The position numbers and the translations under genes were made by a program. Below the pieces are notes generated by a model that saw only the letters and a list, made by a program, of their open reading frames with translations, had not been told where the DNA came from and did no database searches. A stretch of 53,217 bases of DNA from DASZCR01 sp035942915. GTDB lineage: Bacteria; Acidobacteriota; Blastocatellia; Pyrinomonadales; Pyrinomonadaceae. Of the stretch, positions 7,871-17,398 are shown in pieces; the stretch's first letter is position 1, and every line of letters begins with the position of its first letter. Location: contig DASZCR010000016.1 in NCBI GenBank assembly GCA_035942915.1, positions 1 through 53,217 on the forward strand, given 5' to 3'.

Positions 7871-7966
7871 GAGAGTTTCAGAGAAAAGCGTTTGCCCGTC
7901 GGGGCGAAACTTTTTGCACACCTGTGGAAAACGCGTAGGAAAACTTTTCGTCTTCGGCCACGCGGC

Positions 7967-8389
7967 TCAAGCCGCGACGGTTTCGACCCAGACGGCCGTG
8001 CCGTAGGCGAGGACTTCCGTGAGTCCCTGTCCGACTTCGGTCGTGTCGTAGCGGAAGCCGACGATGGCGTTGGCGCTCAACTGCGCGGCGTGTTGGAGCA
8101 TGAGGTAGAAGGCCTCTTCGCGCGCACGTTCGCAGACGTTCGCCATCGTCTTGACGTTGCCGCCGCCGAGCGCCTCGAACGAAGCGGCGATGCCGCCGCC
8201 GAATCCGGCCGAGCGAACGACGAGGCCGCGCACGATGCCGTGAACGCGTAGGATGCGAAAGCCGGGCAGTTCGAGTCCCGTCGTAATCATCACGGGATGA
8301 ATCGGCCAGCCGGGCGCGGGCGGCAGGTGCGACGGGTGGAGCGGATTCACGCCATGCGTCGGCGGCGTCTGCGTCGGGTCTTGTTCCAT
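7967..8389 (-). CDS. YbjQ/UPF0145 family protein
   Basis: A 140-aa protein. The first 35 residues are Pro-rich and variable. From about 36 on it matches the YbjQ (DUF74, 'heavy-metal-binding' by annotation) fold: a start like ITTGLELPGFRILRVHGIV, then the central AREEAFYLMLQHAAQLSANAIVGFRYDTTEV (quoted in part: AREEAFYLM, about 88-96) and the conserved end VLAYGTAVWVE. Family members form small pentameric assemblies; the role is not established and the metal-binding label is weak. AGGAG lies about 12 bases before the ATG. It follows the glycosyltransferase gene after 41 bases on the same strand, so the two may be co-transcribed. Its stop is about 100 bases from the ncRNA promoter. Confidence 0.85.
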   Translation of the reverse strand: MEQDPTQTPPTHGVNPLHPSHLPPAPGWPIHPVMITTGLELPGFRILRVHGIVRGLVVRSAGFGGGIAASFEALGGGNVKTMANVCERAREEAFYLMLQHAAQLSANAIVGFRYDTTEVGQGLTEVLAYGTAVWVETVAA

Positions 8390-8430
8390 GAGTTTCGTCG
8401 TCTCCTGACGGTTTGCGTGATGAAGTCTCT

Positions 8431-9693
8431 CTAGTTCCCGGCGCGCGCACGCGGCGGACGCACGCCCTCGCGTTCATAAATCCTGCGCCCTTTCCAGAGC
8501 ACGCCCCGCCCGGTCGTCACGCGGAAGGCCGAGTCGAACATGACGGCACAACTGAGAGCGAAGCCGAGCGGCGCGGCCGTCGCGTATGCGACAGGCACCC
8601 CGCAACGCCGATTGACAACTGCCATCGACGCCACCTGCAACACGGAGGCGACGGCGGCCGGAGTGAAGATGGAAATCACTTGCGCGGCGCTGGAGCCGAA
8701 CAAGACGGCGAACAGACAGGCGAGCGCCGCCAGCGGAGGCAGGACGGCGACCGTGAACGTCCACGCCAGACCGAAGAGCGTGAGCGCGTGCGAGAACCTG
8801 AAGCCCGCGAACCAGTTCTTCGTCGCGCTCTCCCACAACTCCGACAGGTTCGTGTACATCCTCGTCGAGACGAGTCGCGGCGCGTACTCGGCGCGCGTGC
8901 GAAAGGCGGCGCGCTTGAGCGTCTCTGCGAGGCGCACGTCTTCGAGCACCTCTGCGCGCACGGACTCGTAGCCGCCGACCTGTTCGAGAGCCGCGCGACG
9001 CATCAGGAAGAAGCCGCCCAAGCCCAGTGCGAGCGGCGTGCGCGGATGGTTGACGATGTCGAGTGGGTAGATAACGAGCAGGCTCCAATACCAGACGGGG
9101 ATGAAGAGGCGCTCCCAGAAGGAGAGGGCCTCGAAGTGCGGGATGAAACTGAGCGCGTCGCAGCCTGAGGCGTCGGCGTAAGCGACGGCCGTGCGCAGCG
9201 CCGCCGTGTGAAAAATCATGTCGGCATCGGTCGCCAGCACCCACTCGCCGCGCGCACGTTCAAGCGCCTGCTGCATGGCGTAAGGTTTGCCGAGCCAGCC
9301 TGCGGGCGTCTCTGCGCCGGTCACCACCGTCAGGCGCGCGTCCTCTGCGGCGAGCGTGCGCAGGATGCGCGGAGTGGCGTCGGTCGAGCGGTCGTCAACG
9401 ACGCAGACCTCGAAGTTTCCGTAGTCCTGCGCAAGCAGCGAGCGCAAAGATTCGCGCAAGACGCGTCCGGCCTCGTCTCTGGCCGGAACGAGCACGGAGA
9501 CGAGCGGCGCGTCCACACGCTTCAGTCGCTCGTCGGTCGTCGGAGCGATGAGCCTCTGGCGCAGGAGTGCGACGACGGTCACGAGGAAGCCTGCCGCCCA
9601 GATGGCGACGACGAACCACAGCAGTTTCGCCGTCACATCCGGCCAGTGCGGCGCGACGAAGAGGCTCGCGGCGGCTGTCTGCCAGTAGGCCAT
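8431..9693 (-). CDS. family 2 glycosyltransferase, membrane-bound
   Basis: A 420-aa GT-A fold transferase. A membrane helix at about 22-44 precedes the catalytic domain. This has VSVLVPARDE (about 65-74), VVDDRSTD (98-105), the metal/nucleotide-binding DADM (157-160) and an acidic acceptor-site motif LEDVRLAETLKR. The C-terminal part holds three to four further hydrophobic helices. The length and layout resemble the HpnI/CrtQ-like group that glycosylates lipids or carotenoids, and the acceptor is likely a membrane lipid; the sugar donor cannot be read. The start at 9693 is preferred because a longer reading from 9774 adds 27 residues lacking family features and runs into the palindrome between the divergent genes. 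A GAGAG sits close upstream. Confidence 0.85.
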   Translation of the reverse strand: MAYWQTAAASLFVAPHWPDVTAKLLWFVVAIWAAGFLVTVVALLRQRLIAPTTDERLKRVDAPLVSVLVPARDEAGRVLRESLRSLLAQDYGNFEVCVVDDRSTDATPRILRTLAAEDARLTVVTGAETPAGWLGKPYAMQQALERARGEWVLATDADMIFHTAALRTAVAYADASGCDALSFIPHFEALSFWERLFIPVWYWSLLVIYPLDIVNHPRTPLALGLGGFFLMRRAALEQVGGYESVRAEVLEDVRLAETLKRAAFRTRAEYAPRLVSTRMYTNLSELWESATKNWFAGFRFSHALTLFGLAWTFTVAVLPPLAALACLFAVLFGSSAAQVISIFTPAAVASVLQVASMAVVNRRCGVPVAYATAAPLGFALSCAVMFDSAFRVTTGRGVLWKGRRIYEREGVRPPRARAGN

Positions 9694-9736
9694 CACGTCA
9701 ACTCTCAAAGGGAGGTCGAAAATTTTCGCGCAGCAT

Positions 9737-9771
9737 AGCACGCCGCGAAAGGTTATGATACGCGGCGTGCT
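9737..9771. promoter_or_regulatory. 11-bp palindrome between divergent genes, possible operator
   Basis: AGCACGCCGCG (9737-9747) and its exact complement (9761-9771) flank a 13-base AT-rich centre that contains TATGAT (9754-9759), a possible -10 box for the plus-strand gene at 9800. It sits between the start of the glycosyltransferase (minus, 9693) and the membrane protein gene (plus, 9800). It could be an operator controlling both, or a hairpin in either transcript. Confidence 0.5.
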
Positions 9772-9799
9772 CAAGTCCGATTAGTGCCTTCTCGATTCG

Positions 9800-10948
9800 A
9801 TGACTCCTGAAAACATTCAGACGGCGGCAGGTGCGGCGGCGACGACGGGCGCGCGCGTGCGTGATGAGAAGACGGCTCGTGAGGCGTCCGGCGCGCGGGT
9901 GCGCGGGCGTTGGCTCTTTTCGCCGTCGATAGACCTGGCGGCGTTTCTTGGCAGCGCGCTCGTCTCGCTGGCGCTCCTGTGGGTCGGCGCACGCGCGGGC
10001 GTGCTTGATGCGGACGCGCCCGATTGGACGTGGATTCCGGCCGTCCTGCTCGTCGATGTGGCGCACGTCTATGCGACGGCCTTTCGCGTCTATCTCGACA
10101 CGGAAGAGTTGAAGCGCAGGCTGTGGCTCTATGCGCTCGTTCCCGTCATCGGGTACGCGGTCGGCGCGGCGCTCTACTCGGAAGGCGAGTGGCTCTTCTG
10201 GCGCGTGCTGGCATATCTGGCCGTCTTCCATTTCGTGCGGCAGCAATACGGATGGGTCGCGCTCTATCGCGCACGCGCGGGCGAGCGAGGGCGTTGGGGC
10301 TGGTGGATAGATACGACGGCCGTCTATGCGGCGACCGTCTATCCGCTGCTCTACTGGCACGCGCATCTGCCGCGACGCTTCAACTGGTTTCTGTCGGGCG
10401 ACTTCGCAGCCTTGCCCGCGCTCGTCGAACGCGTGGCCGAGCCGCTCTACTGGACGGCGCTCGGCGTCTACGCGCTCCGCTCGGTCTACCTGTGGCTCGT
10501 CTCCAGGCGCGGCAATCCCGGCAAGGACATCGTCGTGGCGACGACCGCGCTCTGCTGGTACATCGGCATCGTCTGGTTCGACTCGGACTACGCCTTCACG
10601 GTAACAAACGTCGTCATTCACGGCGTCCCCTACATGGTGCTCGTCTATTGGTACGCGCGCACGCGGCGCGAGGGGGCGGGCAGGCATTACCGTCTGCTCG
10701 CGCGCGGCCCCGTCCTCTTCCTCATGACGCTCTGGCTGCTGGCCTACACCGAAGAGCTGTTGTGGGACAGAGGGCTGTGGCACGAGCGCGGGTGGTTGTT
10801 CGGCGCGGGTTGGGAAGGTCTCGACTGGCTCAAGACCTTCTTCGTGCCGCTGCTGGCGCTGCCGCAAGTGACGCATTACGTACTCGACGGTTTCATCTGG
10901 CGACGCGCCGGCAACCCCGGCCTTTCGCCCTTCGAGCCGCGCGATTGA
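9800..10948 (+). CDS. polytopic membrane protein, unknown
   Basis: A 382-aa protein with a polar N-terminal stretch (1-38) and about eight to nine hydrophobic helices. Conserved-looking polar groups lie inside or next to helices: DVAHVYATAFR (about 85-95), FHFVRQQYGW (about 142-151), VIHGVPYMVLVYW (about 275-287) and PQVTHYVLDGFIWR (about 353-366). Such in-membrane His residues can bind metal or haem or act in membrane enzymes, but I do not recognise the family with certainty and assign no function. The ATG at 9800 follows closely on the palindrome; there is no strong ribosome-binding site. It is divergent from the glycosyltransferase and stands alone; the respiratory operon starts 380 bases later. 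Confidence 0.75.
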   Translation: MTPENIQTAAGAAATTGARVRDEKTAREASGARVRGRWLFSPSIDLAAFLGSALVSLALLWVGARAGVLDADAPDWTWIPAVLLVDVAHVYATAFRVYLDTEELKRRLWLYALVPVIGYAVGAALYSEGEWLFWRVLAYLAVFHFVRQQYGWVALYRARAGERGRWGWWIDTTAVYAATVYPLLYWHAHLPRRFNWFLSGDFAALPALVERVAEPLYWTALGVYALRSVYLWLVSRRGNPGKDIVVATTALCWYIGIVWFDSDYAFTVTNVVIHGVPYMVLVYWYARTRREGAGRHYRLLARGPVLFLMTLWLLAYTEELLWDRGLWHERGWLFGAGWEGLDWLKTFFVPLLALPQVTHYVLDGFIWRRAGNPGLSPFEPRD

Positions 10949-11042
10949 ATGCTGAGCTTCTTGGCATCTCGGCGTGAGAATTTCAAAACAAGTTTCGCGC
11001 ACAAGAGACCGGGCGGCAGAGGCAGAGTAGTCGCGGCCGGGG

Positions 11043-11092
11043 ATATTAGATTTCTTTATTCGCGCACGCCGTTATTATTCATATTAGATTTC
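11043..11092 (+). repeat. 12-bp direct repeat upstream of the act operon
   Basis: ATATTAGATTTC occurs twice, at 11043-11054 and 11081-11092, 38 bp apart start to start and just upstream of the possible promoter at 11103. The spacing is near 3.6 helix turns, so the two copies are not strictly in phase. It may be a pair of activator sites or chance in an AT-rich patch. Confidence 0.4.
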
Positions 11093-11102
11093 GAGCCTGC
11101 GC

Positions 11103-11131
11103 TTGCCCATCCCGTAAAAAAGTAGTATCAC
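11103..11131 (+). promoter_or_regulatory. possible promoter of the act-cox operon
   Basis: TTGCCC (11103-11108), a 17-base spacer and TATCAC (11126-11131). Each box matches the sigma-70 consensus at four of six positions. It would give a leader of about 190 bases before actA. Weak by itself; its position and the repeats upstream support it. Confidence 0.35.
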
Positions 11132-11330
11132 TAGCACACCAAAGCAGTTCTTATAGAGAGATAGATGAGCCGGAACGGGTGACGCGCGTCACTACGAGAG
11201 CGCGTCCGTGCCCGTTCGGGTTCGGCGGCGCACTGTATCCGCCGAAGGACTATTTGCAAGACCGTCCGGCGGCTCTGTCGCCGCGCTCGCCGAGACTCCG
11301 TAGGTCATCGAGACTAAAGGTGCATTTCAG

Positions 11331-12011
11331 ATGCAGATTTTTCACCACAGCACCAACACGCTGGCGAAGCTGAGCATCTTCGGCGGACTGTTCATCCTCG
11401 CCGCCGCTGCCTGGGTGCTCGCCGAAATCAACCGCTCGTCCTACAACACCGGCGCTTACATCGAGCGGCAGCAGCCCGTCCAGTTCTCGCACAAGCACCA
11501 CGTCGGCGATGATGGCATCAGTTGCCTCTACTGCCACACGTCGGTCGAACAGTCGAACACGGCCGGGATGCCGCCGACGAAGACCTGCATGAACTGCCAC
11601 TCGCAAATCTGGTCGGAAAGCCCGTACCTCGAACCCGTCCGCGCCAGTTGGCGCGACGGCAAGCCCATCGAATGGACGCGCGTCCACGACCTGCCCGACT
11701 TCGTCTACTTCAATCACGGCATCCACGTCGCCAAAGGCGTCGGTTGCTCCTCTTGTCACGGCCGCGTTGACCTGATGCCCGCCGTCTATCAGAAGGCCTC
11801 CTTGCAGATGGAGTGGTGTCTGTCCTGCCACCGTGAGCCGGAGCGTTTTCTGCGGCCGAAGGAGGAGATTTACAACATGGCCTGGAACGCTGAAAACGAC
11901 CTCGGCGAGAACAAGTCCGAGGAGCAACTCAAAGTTGGGCGCGAGATGAAGGCGAAGTACAGGGTGCGCAGCCGCGAGCAACTCGTCAGTTGCTCGACGT
12001 GCCACAGGTAA
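11331..12011 (+). CDS. actA: Alternative Complex III subunit ActA, pentahaem cytochrome c
   Basis: A 226-aa membrane-anchored multihaem cytochrome of the quinol:electron-acceptor oxidoreductase ACIII, which replaces cytochrome bc1 in many bacteria. One N-terminal helix (about 14-32) anchors it. Five CxxCH haem sites follow: C65/C68/H69, C86/C89/H90, C139/C142/H143, C163/C166/H167 and C221/C224/H225, the last at the very end of the chain. Extra His residues (for example SHKHH near 53-57 and NHGIH near 128-132) are likely distal haem ligands. The number and spacing match the known pentahaem ActA. It passes electrons from the quinol site to the haem of ActE or directly to the CoxB cytochrome domain. 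First gene of a 12-gene operon. Confidence 0.95.
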   Translation: MQIFHHSTNTLAKLSIFGGLFILAAAAWVLAEINRSSYNTGAYIERQQPVQFSHKHHVGDDGISCLYCHTSVEQSNTAGMPPTKTCMNCHSQIWSESPYLEPVRASWRDGKPIEWTRVHDLPDFVYFNHGIHVAKGVGCSSCHGRVDLMPAVYQKASLQMEWCLSCHREPERFLRPKEEIYNMAWNAENDLGENKSEEQLKVGREMKAKYRVRSREQLVSCSTCHR

Positions 12012-12029
12012 CGCTTAGGGTAACTTCAG

Positions 12030-15000
12030 ATGCACATCAAAGACAGCTTCCCCGAACTCTATCAGATTCGTAAGCCGCTCCAACTCGAAGAGGTCAAGCG
12101 CCGACTCGAACAGGCGCGCGGCGCCGAGTACTGGCGCAGTCTCGAAGAGTTGACCGCTTCAGACGAGTTCGACGAACTGATGCACCGCGAGTTCCCGCGC
12201 CACGCCGCCGAGTGGGACGAGGCGACCGACCGCCGCAGCTTCCTCAAGTTGATGGGCGCGTCTTTGGCTCTGGCCGGTCTCACAGGCTGCTCCTATCAGC
12301 CGCCCGAAACCATCGTCCCTTACGTCCGCCAGCCGGAGGAGTTCGTTCCCGGCCGCCCGCTCTATTTCGCCACCGCGATGCCTCTGATGGGCGTCGCCTC
12401 GCCGTTGCTCGTGCGCAGCAACATGGGACGGCCGACGAAGATTGAAGGCAACGACACGCATCCGGTCTCGCTCGGCGCAACCGACGTGTGGTCGCAAGCC
12501 TCCGTCCTCTCGCTCTACGACCCTGACCGTTCGCAGACGGTCATGAATCGCGGCTCGGTGCGCTCCTACACGTCGTTCCTCGCAGAGATGAGCACGCAGC
12601 TTGAAGGGCAGCGCGCGAAGGCCGGGTCGGGTCTGCGGTTTCTCACGGAGACGATTACCTCGCCGACCGCCGCCGCGCAGATGCGCGAGATTTCGACGCG
12701 CTTTCCCGGCGCGCGCTGGCACACCTTCGAGCCTGCTGGCTCGAACGCGGGAACGGGCGCGCAGTTGGCCTTCGGCTCCTTCGCCAACACGATTTACGAC
12801 TTCACGCGTGCCGCGCGCGTGCTCTCGATTGACTCGGACTTCCTCGCCTGCGGCCCCGGCTCTCTGCGCTACGCGCGCGACTTCGCCAACACGCGCCGCG
12901 TCCTCGACGGCCGCGCCGAAGAGAACAACCGTCTCTACGTCGTCGAATCGACGCCGACGAACACGGGGCTGTGCGCAGACCATCGGCTGGCCGTGCGACC
13001 GAGTTTGATGGAGAGCATCGTCCGCTCCATCGCCACCGGTCTCGGCGTCGCGGGCGTCGGCGGAGGCGTCGGCATGGGACTGACGCCGGAACAGGCGCGT
13101 TGGGTCGAGGCCGTCACCGAAGACCTGCGCGCGCACGGAGGCCGGAGCATCGTCATCGTCGGCGACGAGCAACCGCCGCTCATCCACGCGATGGGGCACG
13201 CGATGAACGCTGCGCTCGGCAACGTCGGCCAGACGGTGCGCTATACCGACCCGATTGAAGTCAACGCCGTAGACCATCTCGCCTCCCTGCGCGACCTCGT
13301 GACGGCCATCGACGCCGGTCAGGTCGATATGCTCGTCATCGTCGGCGGCAATCCCGTCTACACGACGCCCGTCGACCTCAAGCTGGACAAGAAGCGCATG
13401 GACAGAGTGCCGATGCGCGTCCATCTCAGTCTCTACGACGACGAGACCTCCGAGTTGTGCCACTGGCACATTCCCGAAACACACTACCTCGAAGCGTGGA
13501 GCGATGCGCGCGCGCACGACGGCACGGTCTCCATCATCCAGCCGCTCATCGCGCCGCTCTACAACAACAAGAGCCTGCACGAATTTCTCGCCGCCTTCAC
13601 AGACAGACCCGAACGCACCGGCTACGACATCGTGCGCGGTTTCTGGATGACGCAGGGCGCAGCGGGCGGCGGCCTGCAACTGACCTCGACGCCCAGCGTT
13701 CCCGGCCTCGTCGGCGCCGCGCCGGCAACCACGACGACGACCGGACAACAGCCTCCATCTCAAACCGCGCCGACCAACGGGCAGACCGCCGGACAAACAG
13801 GCGGACAGACGACGGCGCCGCAAGGCGTAACGCCCGCCACGTCTTCACCGGCCAACCCTGCGCCGACGGCGACGCCCGCGCGGACTGAAGCCTTCGAGAC
13901 GGCGTGGCGCAAGGCCGTCCATGACGGCTTCATCGCCAACACGGCCGCGCGCGACCGCGCCGTCAGCGTGCGCCCGGATTTCTCCACCGCGCCGCAGACC
14001 GGCGGGGGCGGCGCGCCTGCGTCGCCGACGGGCGGCAACCGCATGGAGATAGTCTTTCGCGCCGACCCCTCTGTCTTCGACGGGCGCTTCAGCAACAACG
14101 GCTGGCTGCAAGAGTTGCCGAAGCCTCTGACGAAGCTGACGTGGGACAACGCCGCGCTCATCAGTCCGGGGACGGCCGAGCGGCTCGGCTTAGGCGCGGC
14201 GCCCGACGGCGCAGCCTATCAGGAAGGAGCGCCGCGCCGCGTCAACCGTCTCTCGGCAAAGGGCGGCGAGATTGTGGCCGACCGCGTGCGCCTGCGCTTT
14301 CGCGGTGGCGAGGTGACCGCGCCGGTCTGGATTACGCCGGGACAGCCCGATGATGTCGTGACCGTCCATCTCGGCTACGGGCGCGAACGCTCCGGCCACA
14401 TCGGCGGCAACCGCGAAGCCACCATCGTCGGCTTCGACGCCTATCGCCTGCGCACCTCCGATGCGATGTGGTCGGGCGCGGGACTCGAAGTCGAGCCGAC
14501 GGGCGACACCTACTCGCTGGCCTCGACGCAGATTCACTTCCAGTTGGAGAAGCGCGAGATTGTGCGCGCGGGCACGTTCGAGGACTGGCGGCACAACCCC
14601 GAACTGGCGCACGACCGCGAGGGCGAAGAGCCGCCCAAGCCCGCCGGGGAGAACCGCCCGCCCAAACACGGCGAAACCATCTACCCGCAGTGGCACTACG
14701 AGCCGCGTGAGGAGGAAGGGCATCGCGGCTACAAGTGGGGGATGGCGATAGACCTCTCGACCTGCGTCGGCTGCAACGCCTGCGTCGTCGCCTGTCAGGC
14801 CGAAAACAACATCCCCGTCGTCGGCAAAGAGCAGGTCGCGCGCTCGCGCGAGATGCACTGGCTGAGAGTGGACGCATACTTTCGGGGCGCGGTCGAAAAC
14901 CCCGACGGCGTCTACTTCATGCCCGTGCCCTGCATGCACTGTGAGAACGCGCCGTGCGAGCCGGTCTGTCCCGTCCACGCCACCGTTCATAGCTCGGAGG

Positions 15001-15449
15001 GCTTGAACGACATGGTTTACAACCGCTGCATCGGCACGCGCTATTGTTCCAACAACTGCCCCTACAAGGTGCGCCGTTTCAACTTCCTGCTCTATCAGGA
15101 CTGGAACACGCCGACGATGAAGATGGTGCGCAACCCGGAAGTGTCCGTGCGTTCGCGCGGCGTGATGGAGAAATGCACCTACTGCGTCCAACGCATCGAG
15201 TACGCCAAGATTGAAGCGGAGAAGGAGGGGCGCAGGGTCAGAGACGGCGAGATTGTGACGGCCTGTCAGGCGACCTGTCCGACCGAGTCGATTATCTTCG
15301 GCGACCTCAACGACCCCGCAAGCAAAGTCGCCAGACTTCAGGGGCAGCGGCGCAACTACGGCCTGCTCGACGATCTGAACACGCGTCCGCGCACGACTTA
15401 TCTGGCGTCGGTGCGCAACCCGAACCCGGCTCTTGAGAGGAAGGCTTAA
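12030..15449 (+). CDS. actB: Alternative Complex III subunit ActB, molybdopterin-oxidoreductase-like iron-sulfur protein
   Basis: A 1,139-aa fusion of two parts. Residues about 60-850 resemble the large subunit of molybdopterin oxidoreductases (in known ACIII this part has no cofactor). Residues about 900-1110 are a ferredoxin-like subunit with Cys clusters CVGCNACVVAC (from C911), CMHCENAPCEPVCP (from C967), CIGTRYCSNNCP (about 999) and CTYC/CQATCP (1049-1083), together able to hold one 3Fe-4S and three 4Fe-4S clusters. A twin-arginine motif (DRRSFLKLMG, about 66-75) and a following LTGC lie internally near residue 70, as is usual for ActB. Oddity: a stretch of about 60 residues rich in Thr, Gln, Pro and Gly (about 562-620) interrupts the first part. 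Starts 18 bases after actA. Confidence 0.95.
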   Translation: MHIKDSFPELYQIRKPLQLEEVKRRLEQARGAEYWRSLEELTASDEFDELMHREFPRHAAEWDEATDRRSFLKLMGASLALAGLTGCSYQPPETIVPYVRQPEEFVPGRPLYFATAMPLMGVASPLLVRSNMGRPTKIEGNDTHPVSLGATDVWSQASVLSLYDPDRSQTVMNRGSVRSYTSFLAEMSTQLEGQRAKAGSGLRFLTETITSPTAAAQMREISTRFPGARWHTFEPAGSNAGTGAQLAFGSFANTIYDFTRAARVLSIDSDFLACGPGSLRYARDFANTRRVLDGRAEENNRLYVVESTPTNTGLCADHRLAVRPSLMESIVRSIATGLGVAGVGGGVGMGLTPEQARWVEAVTEDLRAHGGRSIVIVGDEQPPLIHAMGHAMNAALGNVGQTVRYTDPIEVNAVDHLASLRDLVTAIDAGQVDMLVIVGGNPVYTTPVDLKLDKKRMDRVPMRVHLSLYDDETSELCHWHIPETHYLEAWSDARAHDGTVSIIQPLIAPLYNNKSLHEFLAAFTDRPERTGYDIVRGFWMTQGAAGGGLQLTSTPSVPGLVGAAPATTTTTGQQPPSQTAPTNGQTAGQTGGQTTAPQGVTPATSSPANPAPTATPARTEAFETAWRKAVHDGFIANTAARDRAVSVRPDFSTAPQTGGGGAPASPTGGNRMEIVFRADPSVFDGRFSNNGWLQELPKPLTKLTWDNAALISPGTAERLGLGAAPDGAAYQEGAPRRVNRLSAKGGEIVADRVRLRFRGGEVTAPVWITPGQPDDVVTVHLGYGRERSGHIGGNREATIVGFDAYRLRTSDAMWSGAGLEVEPTGDTYSLASTQIHFQLEKREIVRAGTFEDWRHNPELAHDREGEEPPKPAGENRPPKHGETIYPQWHYEPREEEGHRGYKWGMAIDLSTCVGCNACVVACQAENNIPVVGKEQVARSREMHWLRVDAYFRGAVENPDGVYFMPVPCMHCENAPCEPVCPVHATVHSSEGLNDMVYNRCIGTRYCSNNCPYKVRRFNFLLYQDWNTPTMKMVRNPEVSVRSRGVMEKCTYCVQRIEYAKIEAEKEGRRVRDGEIVTACQATCPTESIIFGDLNDPASKVARLQGQRRNYGLLDDLNTRPRTTYLASVRNPNPALERKA

Positions 15450-15461
15450 AGGTCTAGGTCT

Positions 15462-16852
<1,391 letters not shown>

Positions 16853-16856
<4 letters not shown>

Positions 16857-17398
16857 AAAGGCGAACGCGCACGCCGACCTACGGGATGATGGCCGAGTTC
16901 GACAATCCGACCGACGTGGTCGCGGCGGCCACGCGCGCCTACGAGGCGGGCTATCGTCGGCTCGACGCCTACTCGCCTTATCCGATTGAGGAACTCTCCG
17001 AGGCCATCGGCGTCCACTCGACGAAGATGCCGATGATTGTCCTCATCGGCGGCATCATCGGCGGCATCGCCGGCTACCTGTTGCAGTTCTACACGCACGT
17101 CATCGACTACCCTTTGAACGTCGGCGGCAAACCGCTGCACAGTTGGCCTGCCTTCATCCCGATTACCTTCGAGTGTACGGTCTTGGGCGCGGCGCTCTCG
17201 GCCGTCTTCGGCATGCTCGCTTTGAACGGGTTGCCGGAGCCGTATCATCCGGTCTTCAACACGCCGAACTTCGCGCTCGCCTCGCGCGACCGCTTCTTCC
17301 TGCTGATACAGGCGAACGACCCGAAGTTTGACCCGGCCGAAACGCGCACGTTCCTGCAAAGCTTAGGCGCACGCGAGGTGAATGATGTCGAACACTGA
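16853..17398 (+). CDS. actD: Alternative Complex III subunit ActD
   Basis: A 181-aa membrane subunit of ACIII. Soluble N-terminal part (1-55) with the family pattern YGMMAEFDNPTDVVAAATRAY, then two membrane helices (about 59-78 and about 103-122) joined by a loop with PLHSWPAFIPITFE. The C-terminus has a soluble segment with the typical DRFFLLIQANDPKFD. It helps hold the ActC/ActE part of the complex. Start: ATG at 16853 overlapping the actC stop, with AAGGAGG at 16837-16843; a reading from further upstream would lie inside actC. Its 3' end overlaps actE by 14 bases. Confidence 0.93.

Larger units (their letters stand above)
10949..11330 (+). other. intergenic region and structured leader of the respiratory operon
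   Basis: No gene is seen in these 382 bases. The first half is AT-richer than its surroundings and holds the direct repeat and promoter listed separately. The second half (about 11165-11290), after the possible promoter, is GC-rich and self-complementary: AACGGG/CCCGTT and ACGCGC/GCGCGT arms, then GGCGG/CCGCC, before the actA start. I do not match it to a known riboswitch. Confidence 0.45.

Noticed and set aside
7652..7921. 89-codon minus-strand reading frame over the promoter and ncRNA
   Set aside because: It covers the consensus promoter, has an Arg-rich shadow-like composition and no ribosome-binding site.
12159..13823. 554-codon minus-strand reading frame opposite actB
   Set aside because: ActB is unmistakable on the plus strand; the antisense frame shows no domain.
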